From Paenibacillus mucilaginosus 3016 (GTDB lineage: Bacteria > Bacillota > Bacilli > Paenibacillales > NBRC-103111), in NCBI RefSeq assembly GCF_000250655.1, contig NC_016935.1, positions 4,358,001 to 4,422,000 of the forward strand: 64,000 bases of DNA, read 5' to 3'. This document shows positions 18,862 through 29,154 of the stretch, piece after piece. How positions within the stretch are numbered: position 1 is the stretch's first letter; every line of letters begins with the position of its first letter. The notes beneath the pieces were generated by a model, which saw only the letters and a program-made list of their open reading frames with translations, was not told where the DNA came from and made no database searches. Made by a program: the position numbers and the translations under genes.

Positions 18862-18885
18862 AAAAGCCGCAACTGTGCGACTTTT
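18862..18885. terminator. Terminator after the small membrane gene
   Basis: AAAAGCCGCA and TGCGACTTTT pair over ten positions with one mismatch and a four-base loop; flanking A and T tracts would allow function in both directions. Confidence 0.6.
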
Positions 18886-18950
18886 ACTTATTCCCCGACA
18901 GTATTGAGAGTTTTGTCACTCTCAGACAGAGAGGCAGTCAAAGTGAAAGA

Positions 18951-19148
18951 CTACTCTCTCTTATTCTCTTCATACACAACTCGCTCCAGTTGAAATGGAT
19001 GGTTCTCCAGTCTGATGATAAGTCGAGAAAGGGCACTTTGGCTTAAATTAATTGGAATTGAGAGCCATAAACCACTTTCTTTTTAGCTCTCTTGCAGAAT
19101 GTCTTCCCCATTAATATTACCCTCCTGAATACGTCTTTTTTTAAGCAT
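18951..19148 (-). pseudogene. Decayed small gene with in-frame stop
   Basis: Minus-strand frame of 66 codons starting ATG-CTT-AAA at 19148. It reads MLKKRRIQEGNINGEDILQES, then TAA, then continues with clearly protein-like sequence (ESGLWLSIPINLSQSALSR, RLENHPFQLERVVYEE) to TAG at 18951. The two halves share a frame, so one nonsense change separates them. No start or ribosome site serves the second half. I do not recognise the family. It lies in a stretch without other genes, next to a second decayed gene on the same strand. Confidence 0.5.
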
Positions 19149-19211
19149 AAAAAGTCATACTATATTTTGAAAGTACAGAACACTTGGGAAATGAGCTGCG
19201 GTTAGTTCAAT

Positions 19212-19245
19212 GAAAAATGGAGCAGCTGCCTCGGCAAACTGCTCC
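19212..19245 (-). terminator. Terminator after the frameshifted small exported-protein gene
   Basis: Minus strand: GGAGCAG, inner TGCC/GGCA, CTGCTCC, then ATTTTT. It begins 26 bases after the stop at 19271, supporting the reality of that gene. Confidence 0.75.
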
Positions 19246-19270
19246 TGGGTTGTTTAACCATTGTTCCTCG

Positions 19271-19611
19271 TTAATGAAGTGGTGCATACAATGAACGTTT
19301 CCATTCATTGCCCCACTGCCCCATTAAAATGTAATCATTTTCTGAAGTTTCTGGTACATTGTACACTGTTATGGCGTCCAGCTCATCTGTCGCGGGCAGT
19401 AACTCGCCGTTAGCTAATTTGAAATAACAACATTTATTTCCTGGTTCTAAAATGGTATCTCTTGATTTTAGGAAAAAGATTGTTCGAAAATCTTTAAATA
19501 AGTAGGTGGCTCTTGATTATACAAAGTCCGAGTATCACCTATGTTAAGTGAAGACGACGATTCCAAGATTGTAAAGAATGCAAGAATCCCAAAAAGCATA
19601 ATTGTTTTCAT
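19271..19611 (-). pseudogene. Small exported protein gene, frameshifted
   Basis: GAGGAGGTT lies seven bases before ATG 19611. The first frame gives a signal-peptide-like start (MKTIMLFGILAFFTILESSS) and about 30 further residues, then runs into stops. From about 19515 a second frame continues the protein (KDFRTIFFLKSRDTILEPG, LANGELLPATDELDAITVYN, MGQWGNEWKRSLYAPLH) to TAA at 19271. The total, 341 bases, is one short of a whole number of codons, so one base is missing somewhere in about 19490-19520. The restored product is about 113 residues, secreted or lipid-free exported, family unknown. A good terminator follows. Confidence 0.65.
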
Positions 19612-19762
19612 TTTTTATAACCTCCTCAACACAATGTTTCCACAAAATTACTTTTTTATGTGTAAAGGTTAATTTAATCATCCTGCGTTACTTCAATGGA
19701 AAAAACAGCCGATCATCCTTAGCCGGCTACCTCTGTGCCTTATTCAGATATCGTTCCACAAT

Positions 19763-19798
19763 GAAGCCGATCCCTCTCCTACTTGAGGGACCGGCTTC
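19763..19798. terminator. GAAGCCG-type hairpin, possible terminator
   Basis: A 14-base stem (GAAGCCGATCCCTC, one bulge on the partner arm) lying about 80 bases past the AraC gene stop on the minus strand. Same stem sequence recurs at 41424-41459. No strong T tract. Confidence 0.5.
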
Positions 19799-19876
19799 CC
19801 CATTACTATATGCCACTTACCAAAGGGGTGGTATCCAATTTGAACTTTCAGATGAAAGACCTCCCCCCATAGTTGA

Positions 19877-20845
19877 TTAACTATCCTCGAATCCCCAGGC
19901 GCTGGAAGATTTTCGCATGGTTTTCATATCTTGCAGCGGAGGCAGACCAAACAGCCTCCGGTATTCCCGGTTGAATTGCGACGGACTTTCATAGCCGACG
20001 GTCAATGCAGCCGTCGTCACACCCATGGGACCGCTCAACATCAGACGCCTCGCTTCCTGAAGACGCAGCTGTTTCTGATACTGCAGAGGCCCCATGGTGG
20101 TGATGGCCTTGAATTTATGATGCAGTCCGGAGGTACTCATGCTGCAGGACTTGGCGAGTTCCTCGACGGTGAATGAACGTGCGTAGTTTTCCTTGATCCA
20201 GTGGATCGCCTTGCCGATTCCATCCGCTCTTTGATCGAATAGCGCCTTTTGGAAAAATAAATGCCCAAACTCGCCCGACAGCAAGTTGAAAATCATTTCC
20301 TTCTTTATCAACTCGGACAAATATCGCACGTCCTGAGGCTTCTCGGTGAGCTTTACTAATCGGAGAAAGATATCCAGCAGCTCAGCATCCGATTTACCAA
20401 TGAAGGCTCCGGCACTCAGCCCTTTCTCTTTGGATTCCGTGATGATGCCTGCCTCCATGACCACAGACGCGATTTCTTTCGTCGTAAAATCGATGCGCAG
20501 CCCCAGATACGGCGCGGGTTCAACAGCTCCGATCACTTGGGCTGAAGCCGGCATATCGATCAGCGATGCCAAATAATCGCCTGCACCATAGTGAAAGATA
20601 TCTTGACCAAGGTAGAGCCTCTTCGTCCCTTGAAGAATCAGACAAAAAGATGGAGTCAGCACGCCCGGGCTTCGCTGTGTATCTCGACTGTGTTTAATAA
20701 TGGATAGAAACGGAATCTTGGTTGGTGTCCGTCCATCTGTCAGGGGAATCCGATTCGTCATGGCAATAAGCTGCTCCAGCGCCTGCTTATGAATAGAAGC
20801 ACTCTCTCCATTCCTCGCGTGGCCCTCTCTGCTTCGTTCCGGCAT
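19877..20845 (-). CDS. AraC-family transcriptional regulator (AraC_N type)
   Basis: 322 residues. The N-terminal ligand domain is of the AraC_N type (PSFCLILQGTKRLYLGQ, HYGAGDYLASLIDMPASAQV). Residues about 215-310 hold two helix-turn-helix motifs (SFTVEELAKSCSMSTSGLHH and TTAALTVGYESPSQFNREYR, with the P-x-x-Y segment before). GGGAGGGG is eight bases before ATG 20845. It is divergent from an MFS pump gene, with about 190 bases between, and probably controls it and itself. Members of this group often sense small drugs or aldehydes; the ligand is unknown here. Confidence 0.92.
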   Translation of the reverse strand: MPERSREGHARNGESASIHKQALEQLIAMTNRIPLTDGRTPTKIPFLSIIKHSRDTQRSPGVLTPSFCLILQGTKRLYLGQDIFHYGAGDYLASLIDMPASAQVIGAVEPAPYLGLRIDFTTKEIASVVMEAGIITESKEKGLSAGAFIGKSDAELLDIFLRLVKLTEKPQDVRYLSELIKKEMIFNLLSGEFGHLFFQKALFDQRADGIGKAIHWIKENYARSFTVEELAKSCSMSTSGLHHKFKAITTMGPLQYQKQLRLQEARRLMLSGPMGVTTAALTVGYESPSQFNREYRRLFGLPPLQDMKTMRKSSSAWGFEDS

Positions 20846-20873
20846 TCATTTCACCCCTCCCGTCCTGATCTAA

Positions 20874-20901
20874 ATTATATAGACCTTGCATTGGATTGCA
20901 A
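20874..20901 (-). promoter_or_regulatory. Promoter of the AraC gene with internal inverted repeat
   Basis: Minus strand TTGCAA, 16-base spacer, TATAAT. The -35 region is part of TTGCA-N6-TGCAA (20886-20901), a candidate operator. Confidence 0.5.
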
Positions 20902-21038
20902 AGATCGGAGGAGGCAAAAAGGAACTGAATTGCAGCTTTAGGCAATTTTCAGGCAGGAACAGTCTACTTCCTTCCATGGATTCCCTTCATAATACATTTC
21001 AGGTACAGAATCTTTGTTAGGAAGGAAGGAACGTGACT

Positions 21039-22460
21039 ATGCATCATTCAAAATGGATCCTGCTAACCATTATCATCGCATGTCAGCTTATCGTTGTACT
21101 TGACGCCTCGATTATGATCACGGCGGTGCCGGAGATCGGCCGTACCCTTCATATGTCGACCACCAGCTTGACCTGGGTCCACAACAGCTATATTTTGGCA
21201 TTTGGCGGTTTCCTGCTGCTCGGTGCCCGGACAGGGGATCTTTGGGGACGAAGAAAAACGCTTAGCGCAGGCATTGGACTGTTCTCGCTTACCTCTCTGC
21301 TGGCCGGTTTGGCGCCGACAGCCGAATTTCTGCTTGTTTCCCGTGCATGCCAAGGCTTGGCGGCTGCATTGGCAACGCCTGCTGCGCTGGCCTTGTTGTC
21401 AGCGAGCTTTGTGGAAGCCAAGGAGCGTACCAGAGCGATCGCGATGTACAGCGCAGTTTCGGCTGCGGGCGGCAGTATCGGTCTCATTCTTGGCGGATTT
21501 TTCACTGATTTCATTTCATGGCGCGTCGGGATGTTTATCAATGTCCCCATTGGGATTGTCCTGCTGTACTTGGTTCAGAGATTTGTACAGAATACAGAAC
21601 CGAGGACTGGACGGTTTGATCTTTGGGGGGCGTTGACATCCGTAATGGGCATGACTTCGTTGGTCTATGGCTTAGTTCAAGCTGCGGAGGGCGGCTGGGA
21701 GAGAACTGCAGCATGGATTCCGCTTGCAGCCGGCATTATTTTGTTAGCGGCCTTCGTTCTTATTGAAGCTCGAGCGGCAGAGCCGATTGTCCCGCTTCGA
21801 TTATTTACGAGCCGCCATCGGTCCGGGGCTTATCTGGGCAGGTTCCTTATCGTTAGCGGAAATTTCTCACTCTTCTTCTTTGTCCCGCAATATTTGCAGA
21901 GCGTCCTCGGTTTCAGTTCCTTTGAAGCAGGTTTAGCTTTCCTGCCGTTCACAGGGGCCCAGTTCGGGATGATGTACCTGATCCAAGGATTGGTGCACCG
22001 ATTCGGCACGATCAAAGTACTGACAGCCGGTTTGCTGCTCGCATCCCTCGGTACCCTTTGGCTGAGCAAAATCATACTCGCCCAAGCGCCATTCTTCCCG
22101 CATATGTTCATCCTGCTGGCGATGATGGGGATCGGCTCCGGCATGGTCTTCCAGCCGCTTACCGCACTGGGGCTCACCGATGTTGATGCTCGCGATGCCG
22201 GTGCTGCTTCGGGTCTGATTAATGTCGCACACCAAAGCGGCTCCTCGTTCGGATTAGCCGTTCTCATTACTGTATTCGAAGCCGCTGTCGGATCGGATCA
22301 GCCTTCAACGCTGCAGCTTGCCGAGGCCCTATCGAGTTCCGTCCTGGGATCCGTCGTATTTATTATCCTAGCCCTTGCTGCTGTGCTTCTCTGCTCTCTT
22401 CCATCACGCCGGCCCGCTCGTACACAAGCACCAAAAAAGCAAATAAGCGGAATCTTGTAA
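21039..22460 (+). CDS. MFS drug efflux transporter (DHA2, EmrB/QacA type)
   Basis: Proton-driven multidrug exporter of about 473 residues with 14 predicted membrane segments. Family motifs are visible: LDASIMITAVPEI in helix 1 (the DHA2 LD(x)T/S signature), GARTGDLWGRRK (motif A), and SAAGGSIGLILGG (motif C). GGAAGGA lies eight bases before ATG 21039; a GTG two codons upstream is equally spaced from an earlier GGAAGG. Divergent from an AraC regulator that may control it. A truncated AraC gene begins right after the stop. Confidence 0.93.
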   Translation: MHHSKWILLTIIIACQLIVVLDASIMITAVPEIGRTLHMSTTSLTWVHNSYILAFGGFLLLGARTGDLWGRRKTLSAGIGLFSLTSLLAGLAPTAEFLLVSRACQGLAAALATPAALALLSASFVEAKERTRAIAMYSAVSAAGGSIGLILGGFFTDFISWRVGMFINVPIGIVLLYLVQRFVQNTEPRTGRFDLWGALTSVMGMTSLVYGLVQAAEGGWERTAAWIPLAAGIILLAAFVLIEARAAEPIVPLRLFTSRHRSGAYLGRFLIVSGNFSLFFFVPQYLQSVLGFSSFEAGLAFLPFTGAQFGMMYLIQGLVHRFGTIKVLTAGLLLASLGTLWLSKIILAQAPFFPHMFILLAMMGIGSGMVFQPLTALGLTDVDARDAGAASGLINVAHQSGSSFGLAVLITVFEAAVGSDQPSTLQLAEALSSSVLGSVVFIILALAAVLLCSLPSRRPARTQAPKKQISGIL

Positions 22461-22462
22461 AA

Positions 22463-22690
22463 TCCGGCTCTCCTACTTGCAGCAGAGCATACGGGGTTAC
22501 ACCGATGGCCTTCTTGCTGCAGTTCCGAATCGAGCAGTCCAAGCGGCTGCTGGTGCAAACCACGTGGCCCGTCGCACGGATTGCCGAGGAAGTGGGATTC
22601 CGGTATCTCTCTCATTACTCCACCTGCTTCAGCAGGAAGGAAGGCCTGTCTCCCTCCGCGTTCCGGAGCAAGTTCACAAGAAATCAATAA
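22463..22690 (+). pseudogene. AraC-family regulator remnant, 5'-truncated
   Basis: Open frame of 75 codons directly after the MFS stop. It encodes only the C-terminal DNA-binding part: the end of helix-turn-helix one (SRAYGVTPMAFLLQFRIEQS) and helix-turn-helix two (ARIAEEVGFRYLSHYSTCFS, SPSAFRSKF). No start or ribosome site fits a complete gene and the ligand domain is absent. The join with the MFS stop suggests a deletion that removed the 5' part. An internal ATG at 22505 could give a 61-residue product, but function is unlikely. Confidence 0.75.
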
Positions 22691-22721
22691 GGCTTTACAT
22701 AAAAAAACGCCAAGGAAAAAA

Positions 22722-22760
22722 ATCATCAAAAACGGCCGCTCATCAAAATGAGCGGCCGTT
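22722..22760 (-). terminator. Strong hairpin terminator, bidirectional site
   Basis: 13-bp perfect stem AACGGCCGCTCAT, loop of four, with T-rich sequence after it on the minus strand. It ends the choice-of-anchor-I gene transcript and would also block read-through from the MFS side. Confidence 0.85.
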
Positions 22761-22863
22761 CTCTGGATTTCTCCCTGCTTGCTGCTGAACTAGTGTAACT
22801 TTTTGCGTTCACTTCACCGGGGCAATCTACTCCTTGGGATCTCCCGCGATGTTCGCTTTCTTT

Positions 22864-25800
22864 TTATTGAATCGTACGCTTCAGCAGCATACTCAGCATC
22901 TTGGCCGCTTCCTCCCGCGTAACCGCATCCGCCCCGGCGAAGAAAGAACCGGTCCGGTCGGTGTACGACTTCCCATCCACGATGCCCGCCTGCTGCAGGG
23001 CCTGAGAGGCAGCCTGCGCATACGCCGGAATCGACGACTGATCGGCGAAAGGTACGGCAGACGCTGTTCTCGGTAAGGCGTGCTTCATGGCAGAAGCATA
23101 CCTTACCAGCATCGCCGCCATCTGCTCACGGGTAACGGGAGCCTGCGGGGCGAATTCCGTCTCCCTTACTCCGTCGGTAATGCCGGTATCGACGGCCCAC
23201 TGAACGGCAGCCGCATAGTAAGCATCCGCTGGAACATCCGTAAAGGATGTTCCTTGGGCCGTGCCCTGGCCGGCTCCTGCCATCCGGGCGAGCATCACGG
23301 CAAGATCCGCTCTTGTAACCGGAGCTTGGGGAGAGAACGTCTGTGGAAGGGTTCCGTTCACAATGCCGCGCGCTGCGAGAAATGAGGTGTGCGGTCTGGC
23401 AAAGCTGGAGCCCATATCCTCAAAGTGCAACGGATTGTAGCCTACGGCATAGCGGGACAAATGGTGCACGCGAAGAATGAGCGTATCGGCAGCAGCGTCA
23501 TAGAAGCTGTACGGCAGCACTTCCAGGCTGTCCCCGGTGAGATGATACCCCACAAGGCTGTCCGGTCCTTCCCCTGCCGCGGCTTCGTATGGCATGTGAA
23601 TGTTCACCTTGCCTCCGCCAAACGCCGATACATTCGCACGGCCCGATACGACCGTGTAGGTGAAGACCGGACGGCTGCCAATGGCTGCTCCGATCGTTTC
23701 CCTTGCCGCCTCCGGGAGTCCGGCAGACAGCGCCCCCTGCTCCTCGCGGGCGATTCCTACCGTAACGTCTCCATCCTCTCCAGCGGATGGGATGGCTGTG
23801 AGGGCTGTCCGGTCAAACGTAAGGCTTCCGAGCGCCGTGGAGACGGTCAGCTGGGCAGCCTTACTCTTCGCTATTGCTGCGAAGGCATCGCCCGGTACAG
23901 CAAGCTGCAGGGCGCGGGTGGTGCTATCGCCGCCCGTTACCTTGAACACGATGCCGGCGGACTTCCCTTCTGCCGCTGCCTGCTCCACTGCCTCAAGGAG
24001 CTCATTTACTTGTTCGGCGGCAATGCTTGCCTTGCCCGCCCCATCAAGAGCGGCTGTGAGTGTGACTTGGACCTGCGAGTTACCGTTCGATGTCACCACA
24101 GGGGCGGACCCGTTAGGGGCCGTACCGCCTGTCGAGACCCCTCCGCCAGATGCACTGCTGCTGCCGCCATCCGAGCTGTCATCCGAATCGTCATGATCCG
24201 TACCACCGCCGCTGTCGACAGAGTCTGAGGCCGTAACCGTTACCTCACTGAACGCGGTCCCGTACCCGCTGGCGGTAGCAGCGGTAATCCGCGTACTGCC
24301 GGGGGCGACCGGTGTCACGATCCCGCTGCTGCTGACAGCAGCGGCGGCCGGATTGGATGAAGACCAGGTGATCTCTGCCTCGGCATCCGACGGTGTTACT
24401 TGCACCTTCAGCTGCACGGGACTGCCGCCAACCTTCAGAGCAAGCTCAGGCTGATCGAGGGTAAGCTGCGGCTCCTCGATCTGCAGCACGGCCACGGTGC
24501 CTCCGACTTCGCTGGCCACCAGCAGCAGAGGCAGGCCCGTCGGAGAGTCTGACGCCGGGATGAATTCGATGCCTTCGGGTCCCGTATCGGTCGCGAGCGG
24601 ATCCTGCAGCGTGAAGTCTCTCGTATTGGTGTAGTTCACAAACTCAGCATGAGCGGGGTTCGTCACATCATAGGTCATGATACCGCCGACCCGTTCGAGA
24701 CCCACGAAGGCCAGCATCCGGTCCCCGACCTTGCCGAGGGTGATCCCTTCCGGCTCCGGCCCTTTCTTGGCGCTGCGGTCATCGGACGTCGTCTTGCTGT
24801 TGCTGGTGTTGAAATGATTCGGCAGCCGCTGGGCCGTGATCTGCTCGAAGTCGCTTCCGCTGTCATACACTTGTGTCATCCCGGTTGTATTCCAGATGGA
24901 GAAGGAGCGGGCGCCGAACATGTAGATGCCGTCCGGCCTTATACCGCTGACGGCCTCCACTTTATCATAGGCTGTCTTGCCCTCGAGGAACCGGGCTGCG
25001 GCCGAACCGGCCGTCAAGCTCTCCTTGAGATCCTTCACCGTGCTGACGTTCTCCCGGAAGTCCCACTCGGTCCCGTCCCCTTCATTCGCCGAAAGCACAT
25101 ACGTTGTCCCGTTCACCGTGTAGCTGGAGATTCCGTCCGGCATGTAGACCCCTTGGAACGGCACATTCTCCATATGAATGCGGCCGTCCTTGATCACATC
25201 GACGGGATTCCGGGGGTCATTCCAATCTTTAAACCCGAGACCCTTTACGCTCAGAACCGAACGAGCAGCGATATCGATCGTCGCAATGGCATTATTCTCC
25301 TGGAGGGAGACATAGGCCCGGCTTCCATCTTCCGACAGCGTGATGTATTCCGGCTCCAGGTCGAAGAGGGCATCCTGCTTGCTCCCCGGGCCCAGAATCT
25401 TGTTCTTCGGGGATCCATACGCGCCCCGGATCAGTACCCCGTCATCGATCACATCCGGATGGTCGAACTTGACATGCGTTACGGAGGCATTGTTATCTTC
25501 AGCCAACGTGTCCACGATCGTCACGCTGCCATGCGGGTCCGTCTCCGCCGAATCTGCTTCTCGCGGCTCTCCTTCGTCGGCCGTCAGGATATACCGGCCG
25601 TCCGAAGTGAACTTGATCATATCGGGCTGGACCCCTGCCTCGTACGTCTGCAGCAGAGCGCCATCATAATCCAGGACCAGGATCCGCCCCTTCTTGGCAA
25701 AGTCAGCTTCCTGCACGGAGACGGCAATCCGCTGGGTCGCTGTATTGATATCCACGCTGGTCAGATCCCCATAGACGAAGCCGCCCGTTTCGGACAATGC

Positions 25801-27086
25801 CTTGACGTTGACGGTGGCATCCTTGCTCATCTCCTGTCCGGTCCGCAGACTTACGATATCCAGGCTTGGCGGATTCGTGGAGCCGTTCACGAGATAAAAT
25901 TTGCCGTTATCCTTGTTATACTTATGATCTCGGCTACCCCGCCGTCTTCATTCGTTGTGCCGACGGAGTATCCTCCAATCTTCGTCATCCGGATCCGGTC
26001 CTTTATTCCCTCTGCCTGCACGGTGAAGGGCACTGTCCTCTGCGTCACCGCATAGGCACTATCGGTCACCGTCACGCTGACCGTGTACTCACCCGCCGCT
26101 TCAGGAGCCGGAGTGCCGCTAAGCGTACCGGCGGCGCTATCGATCTGCAGTCCTGCCGGCAGTCCGGAAGCGCTGTAGGTGTACGGCGCCTTACCGCCAT
26201 AAGCCGAGAAGGTGACGGAGTACGGCACGTCCTCATAGGCTGTAGGCACGGTGATGTCCGCCAGTCCGAGAGGGTCCGCTGCTGTGCCCCACTCACCGTC
26301 TATGCTGCCGCGGGGAGCCCCTGCCGCAAGCTCCTGCGGAGCGGCCGTACTGTAGTCGAGCTGGGCGAAATCGAGCTTGTTGTTGTCGCTGTCCGTGCGG
26401 TCCCGGCGTACGACCGCTTTCTTCTTCGACGTTCCCTCCGCACTGCCTGACGGGTAGCTCGTCTCATAGCCGTCGATGTCACTGCCCTCATCGTTGCTTG
26501 CCGTTCCCAGCATGTCCACATAGCCGGGAGGCTTCGTAAGATATGGATTCACATCGGTCAGCAGCTCGGTGCTGCTCATCAGCACAACCTTCAAGCCCTT
26601 GTTATTGATGAAGCGTCCGGGCCAGGAGAGGTCGCTCTTCGCAGCCAGCGTCAGCTGCGGAGCGGGATTGGCCGCTCCCGAGGCTTCCCCAGTGATCAGG
26701 AAGGAAGAATGCGCCGGGATCGTTCCGCTCAGGTCCAGCTTCTGCCATGCACCCGTGGGGCCTGTCTTGGCGTTTGACCCCCGGTCGGCGTACTGCAGGG
26801 ACCATCCGTTCAGACTGATATCCTGGTCCGTAGGGTTGTACAGCTCGATGAACCCGTGGCTCGCATACGTATCGGCTGCAGGCGCCAGCCCGCCGCCGTA
26901 GACCTGGTTGATCATCACGTGCGGCACGCTGACATCATAGGCTCCTCCGGCCGTATAAGGTGTGCCCGGCAGCGCTGCTTCGGCAGCGCCTGCCTGGCCG
27001 GGTGACGCTCCCGTGAGCACGGTGCCTGCGGCCAGATGGGCTGCCAGCATCAAGGCGACCCACGGTTTGCTTTTGTTATTCGACAT
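22864..27086 (-). pseudogene. SLH-anchored choice-of-anchor-I protein, broken by one base
   Basis: Large exported surface protein of about 1407 residues if repaired. Order: signal peptide (MSNNKSKPWVALMLAAHLAA, start with AAGGAGA upstream), lamin-tail-like domain (HGFIELYNPTDQDISLNGWS), an Ig-like domain (ASGLPAGLQIDSAAGTLSGT), the choice-of-anchor-I beta-propeller, a bacterial Ig-like domain, a low-complexity Ser/Gly/Asp linker, and three C-terminal SLH repeats. The frame breaks inside the propeller: GGVAEII is followed in the next frame by YNKDNGKFYLVNG. One base is missing at about 25921-25923 (AAG for AAAG). The downstream frame could restart at GTG 25890, which overlaps the first stop as GTGA, but that would leave it without a signal peptide. 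Family members are extracellular and often phosphatase- or phytase-associated. Confidence 0.8.
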
Positions 27087-27212
27087 AATCAGACGTCTCC
27101 TTCGGTTCATTCATCCCATCCATTATAGGGAGAAAGACCCGAAGGGATCTACGCAGTCCATGTAAAGGGGATATGAAGGTTTTGTAAATAGATGCCGGAT
27201 CGCCCCAGAAAA

Positions 27213-27238
27213 CAAAAAAAGCCGCGATCTGCGCGGCC
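27213..27238 (-). terminator. Terminator of the serine hydrolase gene
   Basis: Minus strand GCCGCG, five-base loop, CGCGGC, then seven T residues, nine bases after the stop. Confidence 0.9.
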
Positions 27239-27246
27239 TAAGATGA

Positions 27247-29154
27247 TCAGGAGTAATGGATGGAAAGGAAATTCCAATAGAACAAAAATGCCGTGAATCC
27301 CAGGGTAAAGGTGGAAAAGGCGATCTTCCAAACAGCCCCCCCGCTCTTTCTGTTCACAGCACTCTTCCAGAGCAGCAGTATGGCCAGCGCTGCCGAGAGA
27401 AGCGGCAGGGAGCATATGCCCCAGGCATACCAGCCGGGGTACCCATACGTGAGCTGACTGATGCCGTAGGTGAGATGAACCATCAGGAAGACCGTATGAA
27501 GTAGGGCAATAGCTCCGATCAGACGGGAGAACGGCCGTGTCGATTTTCGTAACGACTGCACAACGTACCTAACGAGCCAGATCAGCATGGTAACGATGAA
27601 AATCAGAGAGCCGGCTGCGTACAGGGACAGCAGCGTCCATGTTTTTTGCCAGAAGGACACTTTCTCCAGGGTGATGTTGTCGGAACCGTTGACGGTCATC
27701 TTCCCGTTCACCTTATGGAAGGAAAGCGTCTCTGGGCCAGCAGCGTCCCGGTACAGTCCTGCTCCGGCAGGCTTGAAGATCTTCGTCTGTCGTTCTTCGC
27801 TGCCTGAGAAGATTCCGGTAACCTGCAGGGTCGACGAATCCATTGCTTCCACTTTCGAACTGAAGCCTCCGAGGAACCGGAGCCACTTGCCCCATCCGTG
27901 CACCGGGTTGATTCCCGCCTGGTAGTCCCCCGCCAGCTCTGCCGGTTCGTAGCCTGCAGACGTACCGCTTCCGGCTGAACGGCCGGAAGCCGACATCTGT
28001 AGAGGAAGAATCATGTAGTTGCTGAGGACATCGACGATCCGATCGTGCAGCTCCACACCCGAACTCCCTCCGTTTATCGCAACGAAAATCCCGATGCGCT
28101 CTGAGGGAATCAGGACGAGTTCCGAGACGAAGCCGTCTATTTCGCCCGTATGGTACAGGGTAAGCAGGCCTGCGGATGTCCTGCCCCGAAAAAAACCGTA
28201 GCCCAGGCCGTCCTGCTGTTCGTTCGCCGCATACTGCTTCGCATGCATGGCATTCAGGGAGGGTTCCGGCTTCAGGATGCCCTGTCCGCCTGCCTGCCCC
28301 CTGTTCAGGTGAGCGATAAGGTAATTCGCGAATTCATTGGGCACGACACTCAGCCCTCCCGCCCCGGGAAGAGCGATATGACTGTACGGCACCTCCTCAT
28401 AGCTTCCCCTGGAGTAAGTGTATGACTTTGCAAGCTTTGGGTCGCCGACCGGAAGATCGAGCGTGGCGCTGGGCATCTTCAGCGGGCCGAAGAGATGCTC
28501 CTTATAGAAGGACGACAGCGTCTGTCCCGACGTCTGTTCGATCAAATTCCCGACAAGTCCGAGACCGACGTTGCTGTATTCGTACTTTGCGCCGGGCGGC
28601 CGAATCGGGGGCTGCAGCCCGGAATACCGCTTCAGGAACATCGCCGCAGACGGAACCGTGTCCTCGGACCGGCCATAGACCCCGTACACTGCCTGGTCAA
28701 GCCCGGAGGTGTGGGTCAGCAGGTCATGCAGCGTGATGGGCGTGTTATGGTACGGCTGCAACTGGTAGGTATTGAGGTAGGTGTTGATGTCCCGTCTCAG
28801 ATCCAGCCGTCCCGTCTCCACGAGCTGCATGGCGGCCGTCGCCGTCACCGACTTGGTCAGCGAGCCGATCGGGATTCGGGTGCCGGCCGGATCCATCGGT
28901 GACAGGGGCTCCAGCGTGGCATAGCCGTATCCCTTACTGAAATAGATGCTCTCCCCCCTGGTCACCACAACGGCCGCTCCGGGGATATGAAGGGTGTTCA
29001 TCCGATCCTTGATCAGCGGATCCAGGGCTGTTTCCAGTGCGGACGGCGTCAGGATAAAGTCGGCGGCCGCCGTCTGTCCGTCCGTAACTACCGGAGGAAG
29101 CAGCAGACAGGCGCAGAGCAGAAGCCGTACGGCAGACTTCAAGATAGATTTCAT
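27247..29154 (-). CDS. Membrane serine hydrolase of the beta-lactamase/PBP4* family
   Basis: 635 residues. A signal peptide is followed by a class C beta-lactamase-like domain with the three active-site elements: S98-L-T-K101 (IGSLTKS), Y193-S-N195 (KYEYSNVG) and HTGEIDG in place of KTG. After about residue 490 there are four or five membrane segments (LYAAGSLIFIVTMLIWLVRY and onwards), so the catalytic domain faces outside and is held in the membrane. Such proteins are usually peptidases or esterases acting on D-amino-acid peptides and not true beta-lactamases. ATG 29154 has AAGGGGAA six bases upstream. Monocistronic. Confidence 0.9.
   Translation of the reverse strand: MKSILKSAVRLLLCACLLLPPVVTDGQTAAADFILTPSALETALDPLIKDRMNTLHIPGAAVVVTRGESIYFSKGYGYATLEPLSPMDPAGTRIPIGSLTKSVTATAAMQLVETGRLDLRRDINTYLNTYQLQPYHNTPITLHDLLTHTSGLDQAVYGVYGRSEDTVPSAAMFLKRYSGLQPPIRPPGAKYEYSNVGLGLVGNLIEQTSGQTLSSFYKEHLFGPLKMPSATLDLPVGDPKLAKSYTYSRGSYEEVPYSHIALPGAGGLSVVPNEFANYLIAHLNRGQAGGQGILKPEPSLNAMHAKQYAANEQQDGLGYGFFRGRTSAGLLTLYHTGEIDGFVSELVLIPSERIGIFVAINGGSSGVELHDRIVDVLSNYMILPLQMSASGRSAGSGTSAGYEPAELAGDYQAGINPVHGWGKWLRFLGGFSSKVEAMDSSTLQVTGIFSGSEERQTKIFKPAGAGLYRDAAGPETLSFHKVNGKMTVNGSDNITLEKVSFWQKTWTLLSLYAAGSLIFIVTMLIWLVRYVVQSLRKSTRPFSRLIGAIALLHTVFLMVHLTYGISQLTYGYPGWYAWGICSLPLLSAALAILLLWKSAVNRKSGGAVWKIAFSTFTLGFTAFLFYWNFLSIHYS

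Noticed and set aside
24649..26055. 468-codon plus-strand open frame
   Set aside because: Antisense to the propeller protein; low-complexity His/Arg-rich product without any recognisable motif.
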